Source of the DNA: Sorangium cellulosum So0157-2
GTDB lineage: Bacteria; Myxococcota_A; Polyangia; Polyangiales; Polyangiaceae
DNA: 64,000 bases
Reading direction: 5' to 3'
NCBI RefSeq assembly: GCF_000418325.1
Contig: NC_021658.1
Coordinates: 11,422,001-11,486,000, forward strand
The notes beneath the pieces are model-generated. The model was not told where the DNA came from, searched no databases, and saw nothing but the letters and a program-made list of their open reading frames with translations. The position numbers and the translations under genes were made by a program. Positions 25,177 to 32,514 of this stretch are shown here, piece by piece. How positions within the stretch are numbered: the stretch's first letter is position 1; each line of letters opens with the position of its first letter.

Positions 25177-25822
25177 GGACGGGTCCTTTCGTCGGCAGGC
25201 CACGCTCCCGTCGTGCAGCTCGCACGGACCGTCCGGCCAGCCCGAGCCGGCGGTCGTGGGGACGTGGCAGCGCGCTCATGGGGGTTCCTGCGTCGTACCT
25301 CTGGCGGCGCGCCGGGATCAAGCGCGTTCTGAGATGGGGAAATGAGCCATCGCTGGCTGGCAATCCACTCTCAGCGGACTCAAGCGGCCTCCGCACTGGG
25401 CTTCATGCCGCGCCGTGCGGGCTCGCTGCTGGAGCCCCCGCTTCCGACGGCATCGAAACCGGAGAACATTATACCTATCGGCCTCGCTCCTCGTTTGGGT
25501 TTCTCTATCAGGCACCACGGCATACGAACGAGGCTCGCTTGCGAGCCTTTACGTCCAAGCACCCGGAATTGCTGGGTTCCCGAATGGCGCCCGCGCCACG
25601 GATCGCCGGGCAGAACAGCGCCGGAGTTCCGCCGCTCACGGAGCCCCACCGGCGCTCGGGCTCTACCGCGAGGTAGGCCGTCCTGCCGGCGTACCCGACA
25701 ACGATAGCGGTCGGATGTGATGACCGCGCCGCGGGTTTCGTCAGCGCCCGAACCTTCCCCCCCTTGACGCCCTCCTATCGCTCAAGGATCGTATCAGAGC
25801 ATCCGGAACGGTCGGGGGGAGC
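25177..25822. other. Intergenic region, no gene recognised
   Basis: About 640 bp of somewhat lower GC. Open frames exist on both strands (to 132 codons) but none shows protein-like composition, a ribosome binding site or a recognisable motif. It is the left flank of the lower-GC insert that follows. Confidence 0.5.
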
Positions 25823-26368
25823 ATGGGGGGCCGGTCGACCACGCGAACAACAACGCTCGTACGTTGGGGTTGCGCCAGCGCGCTCGTCGTCGCCCAGGCG
25901 CCCGCGGCGGCCTCCGAATTCAGCGGTGGCGTGAGCGTGGGCGGGATCCAGATCGGGACGGAGCCCAAGCTCGCGGTTAGCCCGTTCGTCGGGGTGCTCT
26001 GGCGCAGGGAGAAGGACTTTCGGATCGACGTCCACAATATGTTCAGCATCGTGCCGGGGTCACGGGTCGGGTTCTACGACCGAACGGCGGTCACTCTCGG
26101 GTACGTCACGGAGACGCGCAACGTCAGCATCGGCCCGTCCCTGTCGGTTTACGTGATGCCTGTATGTGGTGCGGCGATTTGCGACCGAGTGATGGGGATC
26201 GCTCCAGGCGGTCACGCCCGATCGGACTGGTACTTTGCCGGGCGATTGGGCGCATCCGTGAGCGCCAACGTGGACTGGGCCGGCGGGAGCAGTCTTGTTC
26301 TTCCTGGCGGCGTGGTCGTGATGGTCACAGCTGGACCTATCTGGAGATTCGGGGGAGAGTCAAAATGA
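25823..26368 (+). CDS. Exported beta-barrel-like protein
   Basis: A 181-residue protein with signal peptide (LVRWGCASALVVAQAPAAASEF) and alternating polar/hydrophobic strands (GVSVGGIQIGTEPKLAVSPF, RVGFYDRTAVTLGYVTETR, ISIGP-like strand, WYFAGRLGASVSANVDW, VVMVTAGPIWRF), which looks like a small outer-membrane barrel or periplasmic beta protein. GC content is lower than the surroundings. Its stop overlaps the next gene start (ATGA). No family recognised. Confidence 0.65.
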   Translation: MGGRSTTRTTTLVRWGCASALVVAQAPAAASEFSGGVSVGGIQIGTEPKLAVSPFVGVLWRREKDFRIDVHNMFSIVPGSRVGFYDRTAVTLGYVTETRNVSIGPSLSVYVMPVCGAAICDRVMGIAPGGHARSDWYFAGRLGASVSANVDWAGGSSLVLPGGVVVMVTAGPIWRFGGESK

Positions 26369-26907
26369 ACAAGCTGTTCACTGTTCTATGTTTCGGCCTA
26401 GCGGGGTGCAACTTCGATGTCGGGGATTGCTACCTTCGGAGCGAGGGCGAAAGCGGCGCCGGCGGCATCATCATCACCGCGACCGGCGTCGGCGGCTACG
26501 GGTTCGGCCAGACAGGGGCCGGCGGCATCGGGCCCGTACCGCTGGAGACACAGGACATGGATCATCCTTCTCCGCCAGTCTGCAACATCGCGAGCCAGAC
26601 ACCATGTGAGGAAAACTGCGAAACGAGCTCCGAGTCTGACAATATTCAGTGTGGAAAGATCGAGAACGAAGCGCAGCGGACAGCGTGTCGGGATAGCGCT
26701 TACGCCAAATACAAGAGGTGTCGAGAAGGTTGCGAACACACAAGCAATCGCAGCTGCGACGAGAAATATCAGGATTGCATAAACCACGGTCCGTGGTCTT
26801 GTGCAAGACCAGGGTCTGGAAGCGATGGCACGAAGTGTCGGACCTGCTTTAGGCGGTGCGAGTCCGGGGATCCTCCATCGCCGGATTGCAAAAAGTGTTT
26901 ATTCTGA
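26365..26907 (+). CDS. Cysteine-rich lipoprotein
   Basis: A 180-residue protein with a short lipoprotein signal (MNKLFTVLCFGLAGC), a Gly-rich spacer (GAGGIIITATGVGGYGFG) and a C-terminal domain dense in Cys: CNIASQTPCEENCETS, CGKIENEAQRTACRDSAY, KRCREGCEHTSNRSCDEKYQDC and KCRTCFRRCESG...CKKC. The layout (lipid anchor, flexible spacer, small disulfide-rich end) resembles myxobacterial lipoproteins exchanged between cells, including polymorphic toxins, but no toxin fold is identified. It is coupled to the upstream barrel gene and followed 7 bp later by a DUF1835-like gene. Confidence 0.65.
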   Translation: MNKLFTVLCFGLAGCNFDVGDCYLRSEGESGAGGIIITATGVGGYGFGQTGAGGIGPVPLETQDMDHPSPPVCNIASQTPCEENCETSSESDNIQCGKIENEAQRTACRDSAYAKYKRCREGCEHTSNRSCDEKYQDCINHGPWSCARPGSGSDGTKCRTCFRRCESGDPPSPDCKKCLF

Positions 26908-26914
26908 GGCTCCA

Positions 26915-27937
26915 ATGACTATTCACGTCGCTACAAATGAGGACATTCGGAGAGCGGTGCGGCGCGGGCTTCGCCTTCCTGTACGTTTCGTGCGCGATAA
27001 CGTGCTGGAGGGGCCGTGCGCGCCCGATCCCGAAGACCATTGTGCGCTGCGGTGCGATTATTGGAACCTTGGAGGGCGGGAAAGGACGCAATTTCGCTCA
27101 CGATTTGACGATGTTATGAACGCATTAAAATCACAGCAGAGAACCGTCGTATGGACGTCCGGGTTGTGGAGCGATAGGCTGATGCTGTGGGCGCTGTGCG
27201 CGTGGAGGCTCCGCTATCGGCCCGAGCGCCCGGATCTCGACATCGTCGTCCTGGGAGATGCGCCGGAGGATGGGTTTAGCCGTGGATTCGTCCACGTGAA
27301 GCCGGTTGACGCGCGCCGCGGTCTGGACGACGCGCGCGCTCTATCTCGGACGCGCGTCCAGCACATGGCGCGCTCTTGGCGAAAGGTATCCGGTCGGTCT
27401 CCGGTCCTGTCCACCGAGGGTGGGCGCGCAGATCGAGCACGGAAGGATCTCGTGGAGCTGGGCACCCACCAAGCGGCATTCTTTCCTCGGGTGGACGGTA
27501 GCACGCTCACCATATCTCGGATTGACGAGCTCCTATTCTCGTGTCTCGGCGAAGACTGGTCGACGCCCGTGGACGTATTGATGCACCGTTCGCCGGCTGG
27601 CGCAGAGCTGCTCAATTATTGGATGATACGCATCAGCGATTGCTATTTTGCCATGCGGCTGCGCCAGTGGGCCGAGCACCGTGGGGCTGAGGCCGCACTG
27701 GAGAGTGTGCCCTATAGGACGGACAGGCCACCTATGCTAGAGGCTCGCTATAGGTTGACGGCTATCGGTGATGAAATAAAGCGACACGGTCTTGCTGAGA
27801 TCGCTCAAGGAGCGCCGCTGCGGGTGTGGGGTGTCACGGCGTACGACCCGGCGGCCCCCTGGGTCGTGGTGGGTGGGTCCTCGGGGCAGCGCATCCAGCG
27901 TCTCGGAGAGCGCCCCACCCAGGAGCTCGATGAGTAG
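26915..27937 (+). CDS. DUF1835-like protein
   Basis: A 340-residue cytoplasmic protein. The N-terminus (TIHVATNEDIRRAVRRGLRLP, VRFVRDNVLEGPCAPD, then an RERTQFRSRFDD helix and VVWTSGLWSDRLMLWALC) follows the DUF1835 pattern: HI-x-NGDS-like start, a DVL-EGP turn, and a WFG/W-x-D-x3-Q-like helix. The C-terminal half (LLNYWMIRISDCYFAMRLRQW, YRLTAIGDEIKRHGLAEI) corresponds to the DUF3658-like companion. Function unknown; being co-directional and 7 bp behind a Cys-rich lipoprotein raises the possibility of an immunity or chaperone role. The tail after about residue 310 is low complexity. Confidence 0.65.
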   Translation: MTIHVATNEDIRRAVRRGLRLPVRFVRDNVLEGPCAPDPEDHCALRCDYWNLGGRERTQFRSRFDDVMNALKSQQRTVVWTSGLWSDRLMLWALCAWRLRYRPERPDLDIVVLGDAPEDGFSRGFVHVKPVDARRGLDDARALSRTRVQHMARSWRKVSGRSPVLSTEGGRADRARKDLVELGTHQAAFFPRVDGSTLTISRIDELLFSCLGEDWSTPVDVLMHRSPAGAELLNYWMIRISDCYFAMRLRQWAEHRGAEAALESVPYRTDRPPMLEARYRLTAIGDEIKRHGLAEIAQGAPLRVWGVTAYDPAAPWVVVGGSSGQRIQRLGERPTQELDE

Positions 27938-28282
27938 CGAGCTCGATCCTCGCGGCGCGGACGCTGGAAGCGCAGGCGCCCGCGGAGCGGGAGAACCACT
28001 GCTACCCGTATCCAGGACGTACACCTTATCGACCAGAGGCTCACCCGATACCTCCGATACAACGGTAGCAACCGCTTTACCGCCAATATCGATAGCTGGT
28101 TAGAACGCCAGAGCTTTGGTCAGATGCCATTGCGTTCTCGCGCCGATATCTCTCACAAAGGCGAGCATCCGCCGCATCGCAGAGCACGTAGCAGGCAGGA
28201 CGTATGCTGCCCGTGCTTGCGAACGGCGACGGCGCGCCCCCACGTGCGGGACCGCGGCTCGGCGCGCCGGTCGGTCCAGCCG
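27938..28282. other. Intergenic region, no gene recognised
   Basis: 345 bp between convergent genes. The overlapping open frames on both strands look like shadows; no repeat or RNA gene seen. Confidence 0.45.
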
Positions 28283-29113
28283 TCACGCGATCGGCGGCTG
28301 CTCGGGCTCGCCCGGCGGCTGCGCCGGGGCCACGGCCGGGGCCGGCGCAGCGGGCTCGTCCTCGCCTGTCTCCGGGTTCACATCGGCGATCGCGCGCCGC
28401 GAGCGCAGGTACTGCCCGATCGCCTCGTTTTGCTGGAGGATCGGCGTCAGCAGCGCGAGCCGGGCCCCGGTCCCCTCGCGCGTGCGCTCGTGGTGCTTGC
28501 CCAGGATGATGGCGACCGCCTCCAGCAGGAGGCCCTGCCCTTCGGCGCGCGCGGCGCGCACGCGGCCCCAGTCGATGAGCGACGGCGGCGGCGTCTCGAG
28601 CGCGTCGCGGTACTGGACCGCGAGATCCGCGAGGCGGGTGACCAGGCGGCCGAGGCCGAACTCCCTCACGGCGGGGGCGAGCTCGCCCTTGAGCAGGGCG
28701 ACGATATCGTCGACGGCCGCGAGCTCATCGACGTACGGAAGCGAGGTGATCGCCTGTACGCTCACAGGGAAGATCGGTCTCAAGAACGCCGCGACCTCCT
28801 TGTGGATGGGGTCGTCGGGCGCGGCGCCCTGCGTCTGCGCGACGACGTGATCGCGGATGGCGCCGAGCGTGCGGTCGACGAGCACATCGATGCGCTGGGC
28901 CGCGGGGTTCGCCCCCGTGGCCGCGGGCTCTCCGGCCCAGCGGCGCTCCAGCGCGCGCGTGGCGAGATCGTGCTCGAGCGCGGCGTCGCAGTGCTTCACG
29001 AGCTCCGTGAAGCGCTGTTCCTTGGCCAGGGCGCGGACCTGCCGGAGGGCGAAGAGCCGACGGCCGGTGGTGAAGACATACAGGTTGAAGATCGATTCGA
29101 GCGTAGCATCCAT
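28283..29113 (-). CDS. Hypothetical protein, orphan family member A (related to 59511-60356)
   Basis: A 276-residue, mostly helical cytoplasmic protein with a disordered Pro/Ala/Glu tail (from about residue 245). ATG 29113 is preceded by AGGGAGGA. Recognisable stretches are RIDVLVDRTLGAIRDHV, PIFPVSVQAITSLPYVDEL, LVTRLADLAVQYRDALE, RVRAARAEGQGLLLEAVAII and LLTPILQQNEAI. The same order of blocks appears in the protein at 59511-60356 (RVDVRHDHLARAV, KLFPGGLNILKASP, WIKVGKELEAIE, AAARSQWFRAVSAVLANL, IRGPVLKASERA), so the two are probably remote paralogs. Each has a palindrome array upstream. No function known. Confidence 0.75.
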   Translation of the reverse strand: MDATLESIFNLYVFTTGRRLFALRQVRALAKEQRFTELVKHCDAALEHDLATRALERRWAGEPAATGANPAAQRIDVLVDRTLGAIRDHVVAQTQGAAPDDPIHKEVAAFLRPIFPVSVQAITSLPYVDELAAVDDIVALLKGELAPAVREFGLGRLVTRLADLAVQYRDALETPPPSLIDWGRVRAARAEGQGLLLEAVAIILGKHHERTREGTGARLALLTPILQQNEAIGQYLRSRRAIADVNPETGEDEPAAPAPAVAPAQPPGEPEQPPIA

Positions 29114-29340
29114 GGAATCCTCCCTTCGGGGGAAGCGAGGAACGTACACGGATGAAACGACGTTCGGCGAGCGCAAGCACGGTGTCGACGCCGTCGCCCC
29201 ATTGCAGCAGCGTCGCTCACATTCGCGCTGGCGGATCCATGATGCGGCAATGAGACTCGCCCCTGTTTCCAGTCCTCCCGGAGTATGATGCCGTGGCTCC
29301 AACGAACTGTTATCGTGGTCCCTGGCCAGAAGCATTCCAA

Positions 29341-29649
29341 GGCTCGGCCCGTAAAGCCTGGTCTGGTCCCCGAGGGGTCGACTCCCCCGGACCTGGCCCT
29401 GCGCTCGCTCGCCCGGGGGTCGACCCCCCTTGGACCTGGCCTCATGCCCGGTCGGGCGGGGGTTCAACCCCCTCGGATCGGCCATCGCGCCTGCTCGAGG
29501 GGGGGGTTCGACCCCCGTCTCGCCCGGCATCGCGCCTGCTCGAGGGGGGGTTCGACCCCCGTCTCGCCTGGCCCTGCACCCGATCGCCTGGAGGTCGGCC
29601 CCGATCCAGCCTGCCCTCGCGCCCGAGCGCCGGGGGGTTCACCCCCCCT
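29341..29649. repeat. Array of seven or eight palindromes, 41-46 bp apart
   Basis: Palindromic cores sit at about 29380 (GGGGTCGACTCCCC), 29421 (GGGGGTCGACCCCC), 29465 (GGGGGTTCAACCCCC), 29511 and 29553 (GGGGGTTCGACCCCC), 29596 (GGTCGGCC type) and 29641 (GGGGGGTTCACCCCCC); a weaker GGCTCGGCCC is near 29345. Spacers share fragments (CGCGCCTGCTCGAG, CTGGCC). A separate hairpin follows at about 29656-29687. The array lies between the divergent genes 28283-29113 and 29888-31492 in a 770-bp stretch with no gene. Confidence 0.8.
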
Positions 29650-29887
29650 GCCGGCGCCACAGCGGGTGCGGACCCGCCGCTGTGGCCAGGCGGCCGAGGC
29701 AGCGCCGACCGCGGAGCGCCAACCCCGCGCGCTGCGTGCCTCGAACGCGCGCTAGCCCCGTCGAGGCTACCGCCCGCGGGCCCGCCGCTTCCGTGCCATG
29801 CCGCCCGCCCGGCTCGCCCGCCCCGCCGCGCTCGCCTACAGTCCACCGGCGAGCGCGACCAGCCCCGAGCCCCACGGAGGCGACCCG

Positions 29888-31492
29888 TTGAGCCCCATCC
29901 TCTCCCTCTGCCACGGTTACCGACTCGATCTCTCCGACTACGCCCGAACCGGCCTGCGCGTCGGCATCTGGGCCTCGTCCGGGCGCGGCAAGAGCTTCGG
30001 CGTCGGGGTCTTCTGCGAGGAGCTGCTCGCGGCCGGCATCCCGGTGGTCGCGATCGATCCCGAGGGGGAGCTCCACACGCTGCGCGAGCGGTTCCGCGCG
30101 CTCGTCCTCGGCGGCGCCCACGCGGACCTGCCGCTCTCGTCCCGCGAGCGCGCGGCGGAGCTCGCGCTCGCGCGGGTGCTCGACGAAGGGCTCGGCCTCG
30201 TCGTCGACCTGTCCGATCAGCCGACGAGCCGCGCCCAGCAGGAGGCCGCGCTCCCGTTCCTCGAGCGGCTCTGGGCGCTCCTGTCCGAGCGCCGCGCGCC
30301 GGCGGCCGTCGTGGTCGAGGAGGTGCACCTCTTCGCCCCGCAATCGGGCGCGTCGCTCACCTCGGAGATCCTGCACCGCCTCGCCAAGCAGGGCCGCAAG
30401 CGCGGCGTCCTCCTCGTCGTCGCGAGCCAGCGCACGCAGGCCGTCTCGAAGGAGCTCATGAGCCAGCTCAACTTCCCGGCGATCGGCGGCTTCGAGATCG
30501 AGCGCGACTACGACGCGGTGAAGGCGCTCGTCGACGGCCACCCGTTCGAGGAGTTCCGCGCGCTCCCGTCCGGCGAGTTCTACCTGCCCGCCGTCGGGCG
30601 CTTCGAGCGCTGGCGCGCCCGCCACACCGCCCACGGCGGCGACGCGCCGAGCTGGACCGGCGAGGCCGGCGGCGCGCCGCGCATCGCCGACGCCGCGCTG
30701 AGCACGCTCATCGACGAGCTGCGCGCGGCGCTCGCGGGCGAGATCGCGCGCCCGGCGGCGCCGGATCCGAGCGCCGCGCTGCGGACCGAGATCCGCCGCC
30801 TCAAGCAGCAGCTCGAGCAGGCCGACGAGGCGCGCAGGGCGGCCGAGGCCGAGGCAGAGCGGCTGCGCACGGCGCTGCAGGTCGCCGGCATCGTCAAGGT
30901 GGTGATCCAGAACGAGATCGTGGCGCGCGCCGGCCAGAGCGACGGCGCGCGCCCGCAGGCGGCGCACGGTCCCGGCGCGCTGGCCGCGCATGTCCCCGGC
31001 GCGCCGGCCCCGCATGTCCCCGGCGCGCCGGCCGCGCATGTCCCCGGCGCGCTGGCCGCGCCCATCCCCGGCGCGCCGCGAAGCCACCTCCCAGCGTCGC
31101 CCGCGGCCCCGCTCGCGCCGGCGTCGGGCGGCGCGGCCGTGAAGGTCGCCGCGAGGCCCTCCTCGCCGTCGCTCCGGGATCTCGCGATGCCGCCCGCGGC
31201 GTTGCTCCAGGCGCGCGGCGTCCAGCGGATGGTGAGCGCCGCGAGGAGCCACGCGCGGCGGCGCTCGCCCCGCTCGGGGGCGCACGTCGCCCTGGCCGCG
31301 AAGCTGCTCGCCGGCGGCGCGGCGCTGACCGCGGAGGAGCTCGCCGCGCGCGGCGGCTCGCGCAGCCAGGTCGAGATCCGGCGCGCCGCGCGCGCGCTCG
31401 CCGCGCTCGCCCACGCGGGCTTCGCATCGGTCCAGGGCGGCCGTCACGCGCTGAACGAGGCGGCCGTCCTGCGCGCGCTCCAGATCGGCTGA
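29888..31492 (+). CDS. HerA/DUF87-like ATPase
   Basis: A 534-residue P-loop ATPase of the HerA/VirB4-type DUF87 group. Walker A is ASSGRGKSFG, Walker B VVVEEVHLFAP, with VVASQRTQAVSKELM and FNFP-like ISQL segments that are typical. After about residue 290 come a coiled coil (RRLKQQLEQADEARRAAEAE), a Pro/Ala/Gly linker containing five 8-residue tandem repeats (PGAPAAHV type), and a small C-terminal domain with a winged-helix-like end (LTAEELAARGGSRSQVEIRR). TTG 29888 is preferred because GGAGG lies 7 nt upstream; an ATG at 29798 gives a disordered extension. Usual roles are DNA translocation; no NurA-like nuclease is adjacent. Confidence 0.8.
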   Translation: MSPILSLCHGYRLDLSDYARTGLRVGIWASSGRGKSFGVGVFCEELLAAGIPVVAIDPEGELHTLRERFRALVLGGAHADLPLSSRERAAELALARVLDEGLGLVVDLSDQPTSRAQQEAALPFLERLWALLSERRAPAAVVVEEVHLFAPQSGASLTSEILHRLAKQGRKRGVLLVVASQRTQAVSKELMSQLNFPAIGGFEIERDYDAVKALVDGHPFEEFRALPSGEFYLPAVGRFERWRARHTAHGGDAPSWTGEAGGAPRIADAALSTLIDELRAALAGEIARPAAPDPSAALRTEIRRLKQQLEQADEARRAAEAEAERLRTALQVAGIVKVVIQNEIVARAGQSDGARPQAAHGPGALAAHVPGAPAPHVPGAPAAHVPGALAAPIPGAPRSHLPASPAAPLAPASGGAAVKVAARPSSPSLRDLAMPPAALLQARGVQRMVSAARSHARRRSPRSGAHVALAAKLLAGGAALTAEELAARGGSRSQVEIRRAARALAALAHAGFASVQGGRHALNEAAVLRALQIG

Positions 31493-31522
31493 CGCCCGCG
31501 CCCCATGCCGTCGAGCCTGCAC

Positions 31523-31528
31523 TATGCT
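31523..31528 (+). promoter_or_regulatory. -10-like hexamer of Uma2 gene
   Basis: TATGCT with 6 nt to ATG 31535; supports the internal ATG as the start over ATG 31505. Confidence 0.38.
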
Positions 31529-31534
31529 CCAGGC

Positions 31535-32131
31535 ATGAGCGGCGTCGCGAAGAAACTCGCCAGCAAGCCCGCCACGCTGGAGGACCTCCTCGCCATCCCC
31601 GAAGCGGACCGACGTCACGAGATCGTCGACGGGGAGCTGCTCGAAAAGGGAGCCGCCACCGGGGAGCATGGCGGCGCGCAGGCGGATCTCGTGACCGCCC
31701 TCAACCACCGCTTCGGCCGTCGCCCTGGCGGACGCTGGCCGGGCGGATGGTGGTTCGCCACGGAGGTCGAGATCTCCTTCGCCCCGGCGCAGGTGTACCG
31801 TCCCGATGTCGTCGGCTGGCGCCGCGAGCGCGCGCCCCAGCGCCCCACCGGCGTCCCCATCACCCTGCTCCCCGACTGGATTTGCGAGATCCTCTCGACG
31901 AACCGGCGCAACGACCTCGTCAAGAAGAAGCGCACCTACCATCGATGCCAGGTGCCTCATTCTTGGATCGTCGACCCGGCCGAGGAGACGCTGGCCGTCC
32001 ATCGCTGGGGTCCGGACGGCTACATCGAGATCCTGGCGGCGCAGCGGGGAGAGATCGTCCGCGCGGAGCCCTTCGACGCCATTGCGTTCCATGTCGGCGT
32101 GCTGTTCGGAGACGACGAGCCGGAGGAATGA
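31535..32131 (+). CDS. Uma2 family endonuclease-like protein (copy 2)
   Basis: A 198-residue Uma2/DUF820 protein: ATLEDLLAIPEADRRHEIVDGELLEKG, WWFATEVEISFAPAQVYRPDVVGWRRER, LLPDWICEILSTNRRND, KKRTYHRCQVPHSWIVDP. The PDVVGWRRER and PDWICEILS pairs supply the PD-(D/E)XK-type acidic residues. Closest in window to copy 3 (58754-59344), with which it shares the LAGWRRER/PDWICEVLSP pattern. Starts just after the HerA-like gene on the same strand. Confidence 0.87.
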   Translation: MSGVAKKLASKPATLEDLLAIPEADRRHEIVDGELLEKGAATGEHGGAQADLVTALNHRFGRRPGGRWPGGWWFATEVEISFAPAQVYRPDVVGWRRERAPQRPTGVPITLLPDWICEILSTNRRNDLVKKKRTYHRCQVPHSWIVDPAEETLAVHRWGPDGYIEILAAQRGEIVRAEPFDAIAFHVGVLFGDDEPEE

Positions 32132-32207
32132 TCCCGCGCTCGCGGCAGCACGCGACGAGCTCCGTCGCTCCGAGCCCCTCGCCGCGAGAGCACGGCATGC
32201 AGCACGA

Positions 32208-32295
32208 GAAGAGGACCGCAAGGCGCAAGGGGCGCAACGGGAGAGAGATGGATTTGTATTCTTCTCTCCCCCTTGCGCCCCTTGCGGTCCTCTTC
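32208..32295. repeat. Imperfect inverted repeat with GGCGCAA units (hairpin 1)
   Basis: Left arm begins GAAGAGGACCGCAAGG and the right arm ends CCTTGCGGTCCTCTTC; inner segments CGCAAGGGGCGCAA / TTGCGCCCC also pair, followed by GGGAGAGA/TCTCTCCC around an AT-rich loop. It sits downstream of the Uma2 gene and could terminate it. Confidence 0.8.
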
Positions 32296-32393
32296 CGTCA
32301 AATCGATCTCGTCGAATTTTGAAATAATCGGCGTTCTAGTACCGCCGGTCAGAACTCCCGCCAGGGATCTGCCTCGCGAGCGACAGAGAAATA

Positions 32394-32470
32394 AACGCCA
32401 AGGCGCAAAGCCGCAAAGGCGCAAAACTACAAATCTTTTTTGCGTCTTTGCGCCTTTGCGCCTTGGCGTT
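32394..32470. repeat. Inverted repeat of iterated GGCGCAAAG units (hairpin 2)
   Basis: Left arm AACGCCAAGGCGCAAAGC... and right arm ...TTTGCGCCTTGGCGTT are complementary over about 30 bp around TACAAATCTTTTTT. The arms are built of repeated GCAAAG/GCGCAAAG units. It lies directly behind the convergent kinase gene (stop at 32515), so it may act as a bidirectional terminator; its low GC and iterated units suggest a mobile or REP-like palindrome. Confidence 0.8.
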
Positions 32471-32514
32471 GAACTCTCCCTCCGGCTCCCTGGCCGGATT
32501 TCTGGCGGGCGGAA

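Noticed and set aside
25278..25676. 132-codon ORF before the lower-GC insert
   Set aside because: Overlapped by other equally long frames, no motif and no credible start signal.
29341..29649. CRISPR array
   Set aside because: The conserved parts are short palindromes that themselves vary, unit length fluctuates from 41 to 46 bp, and no cas gene is present.
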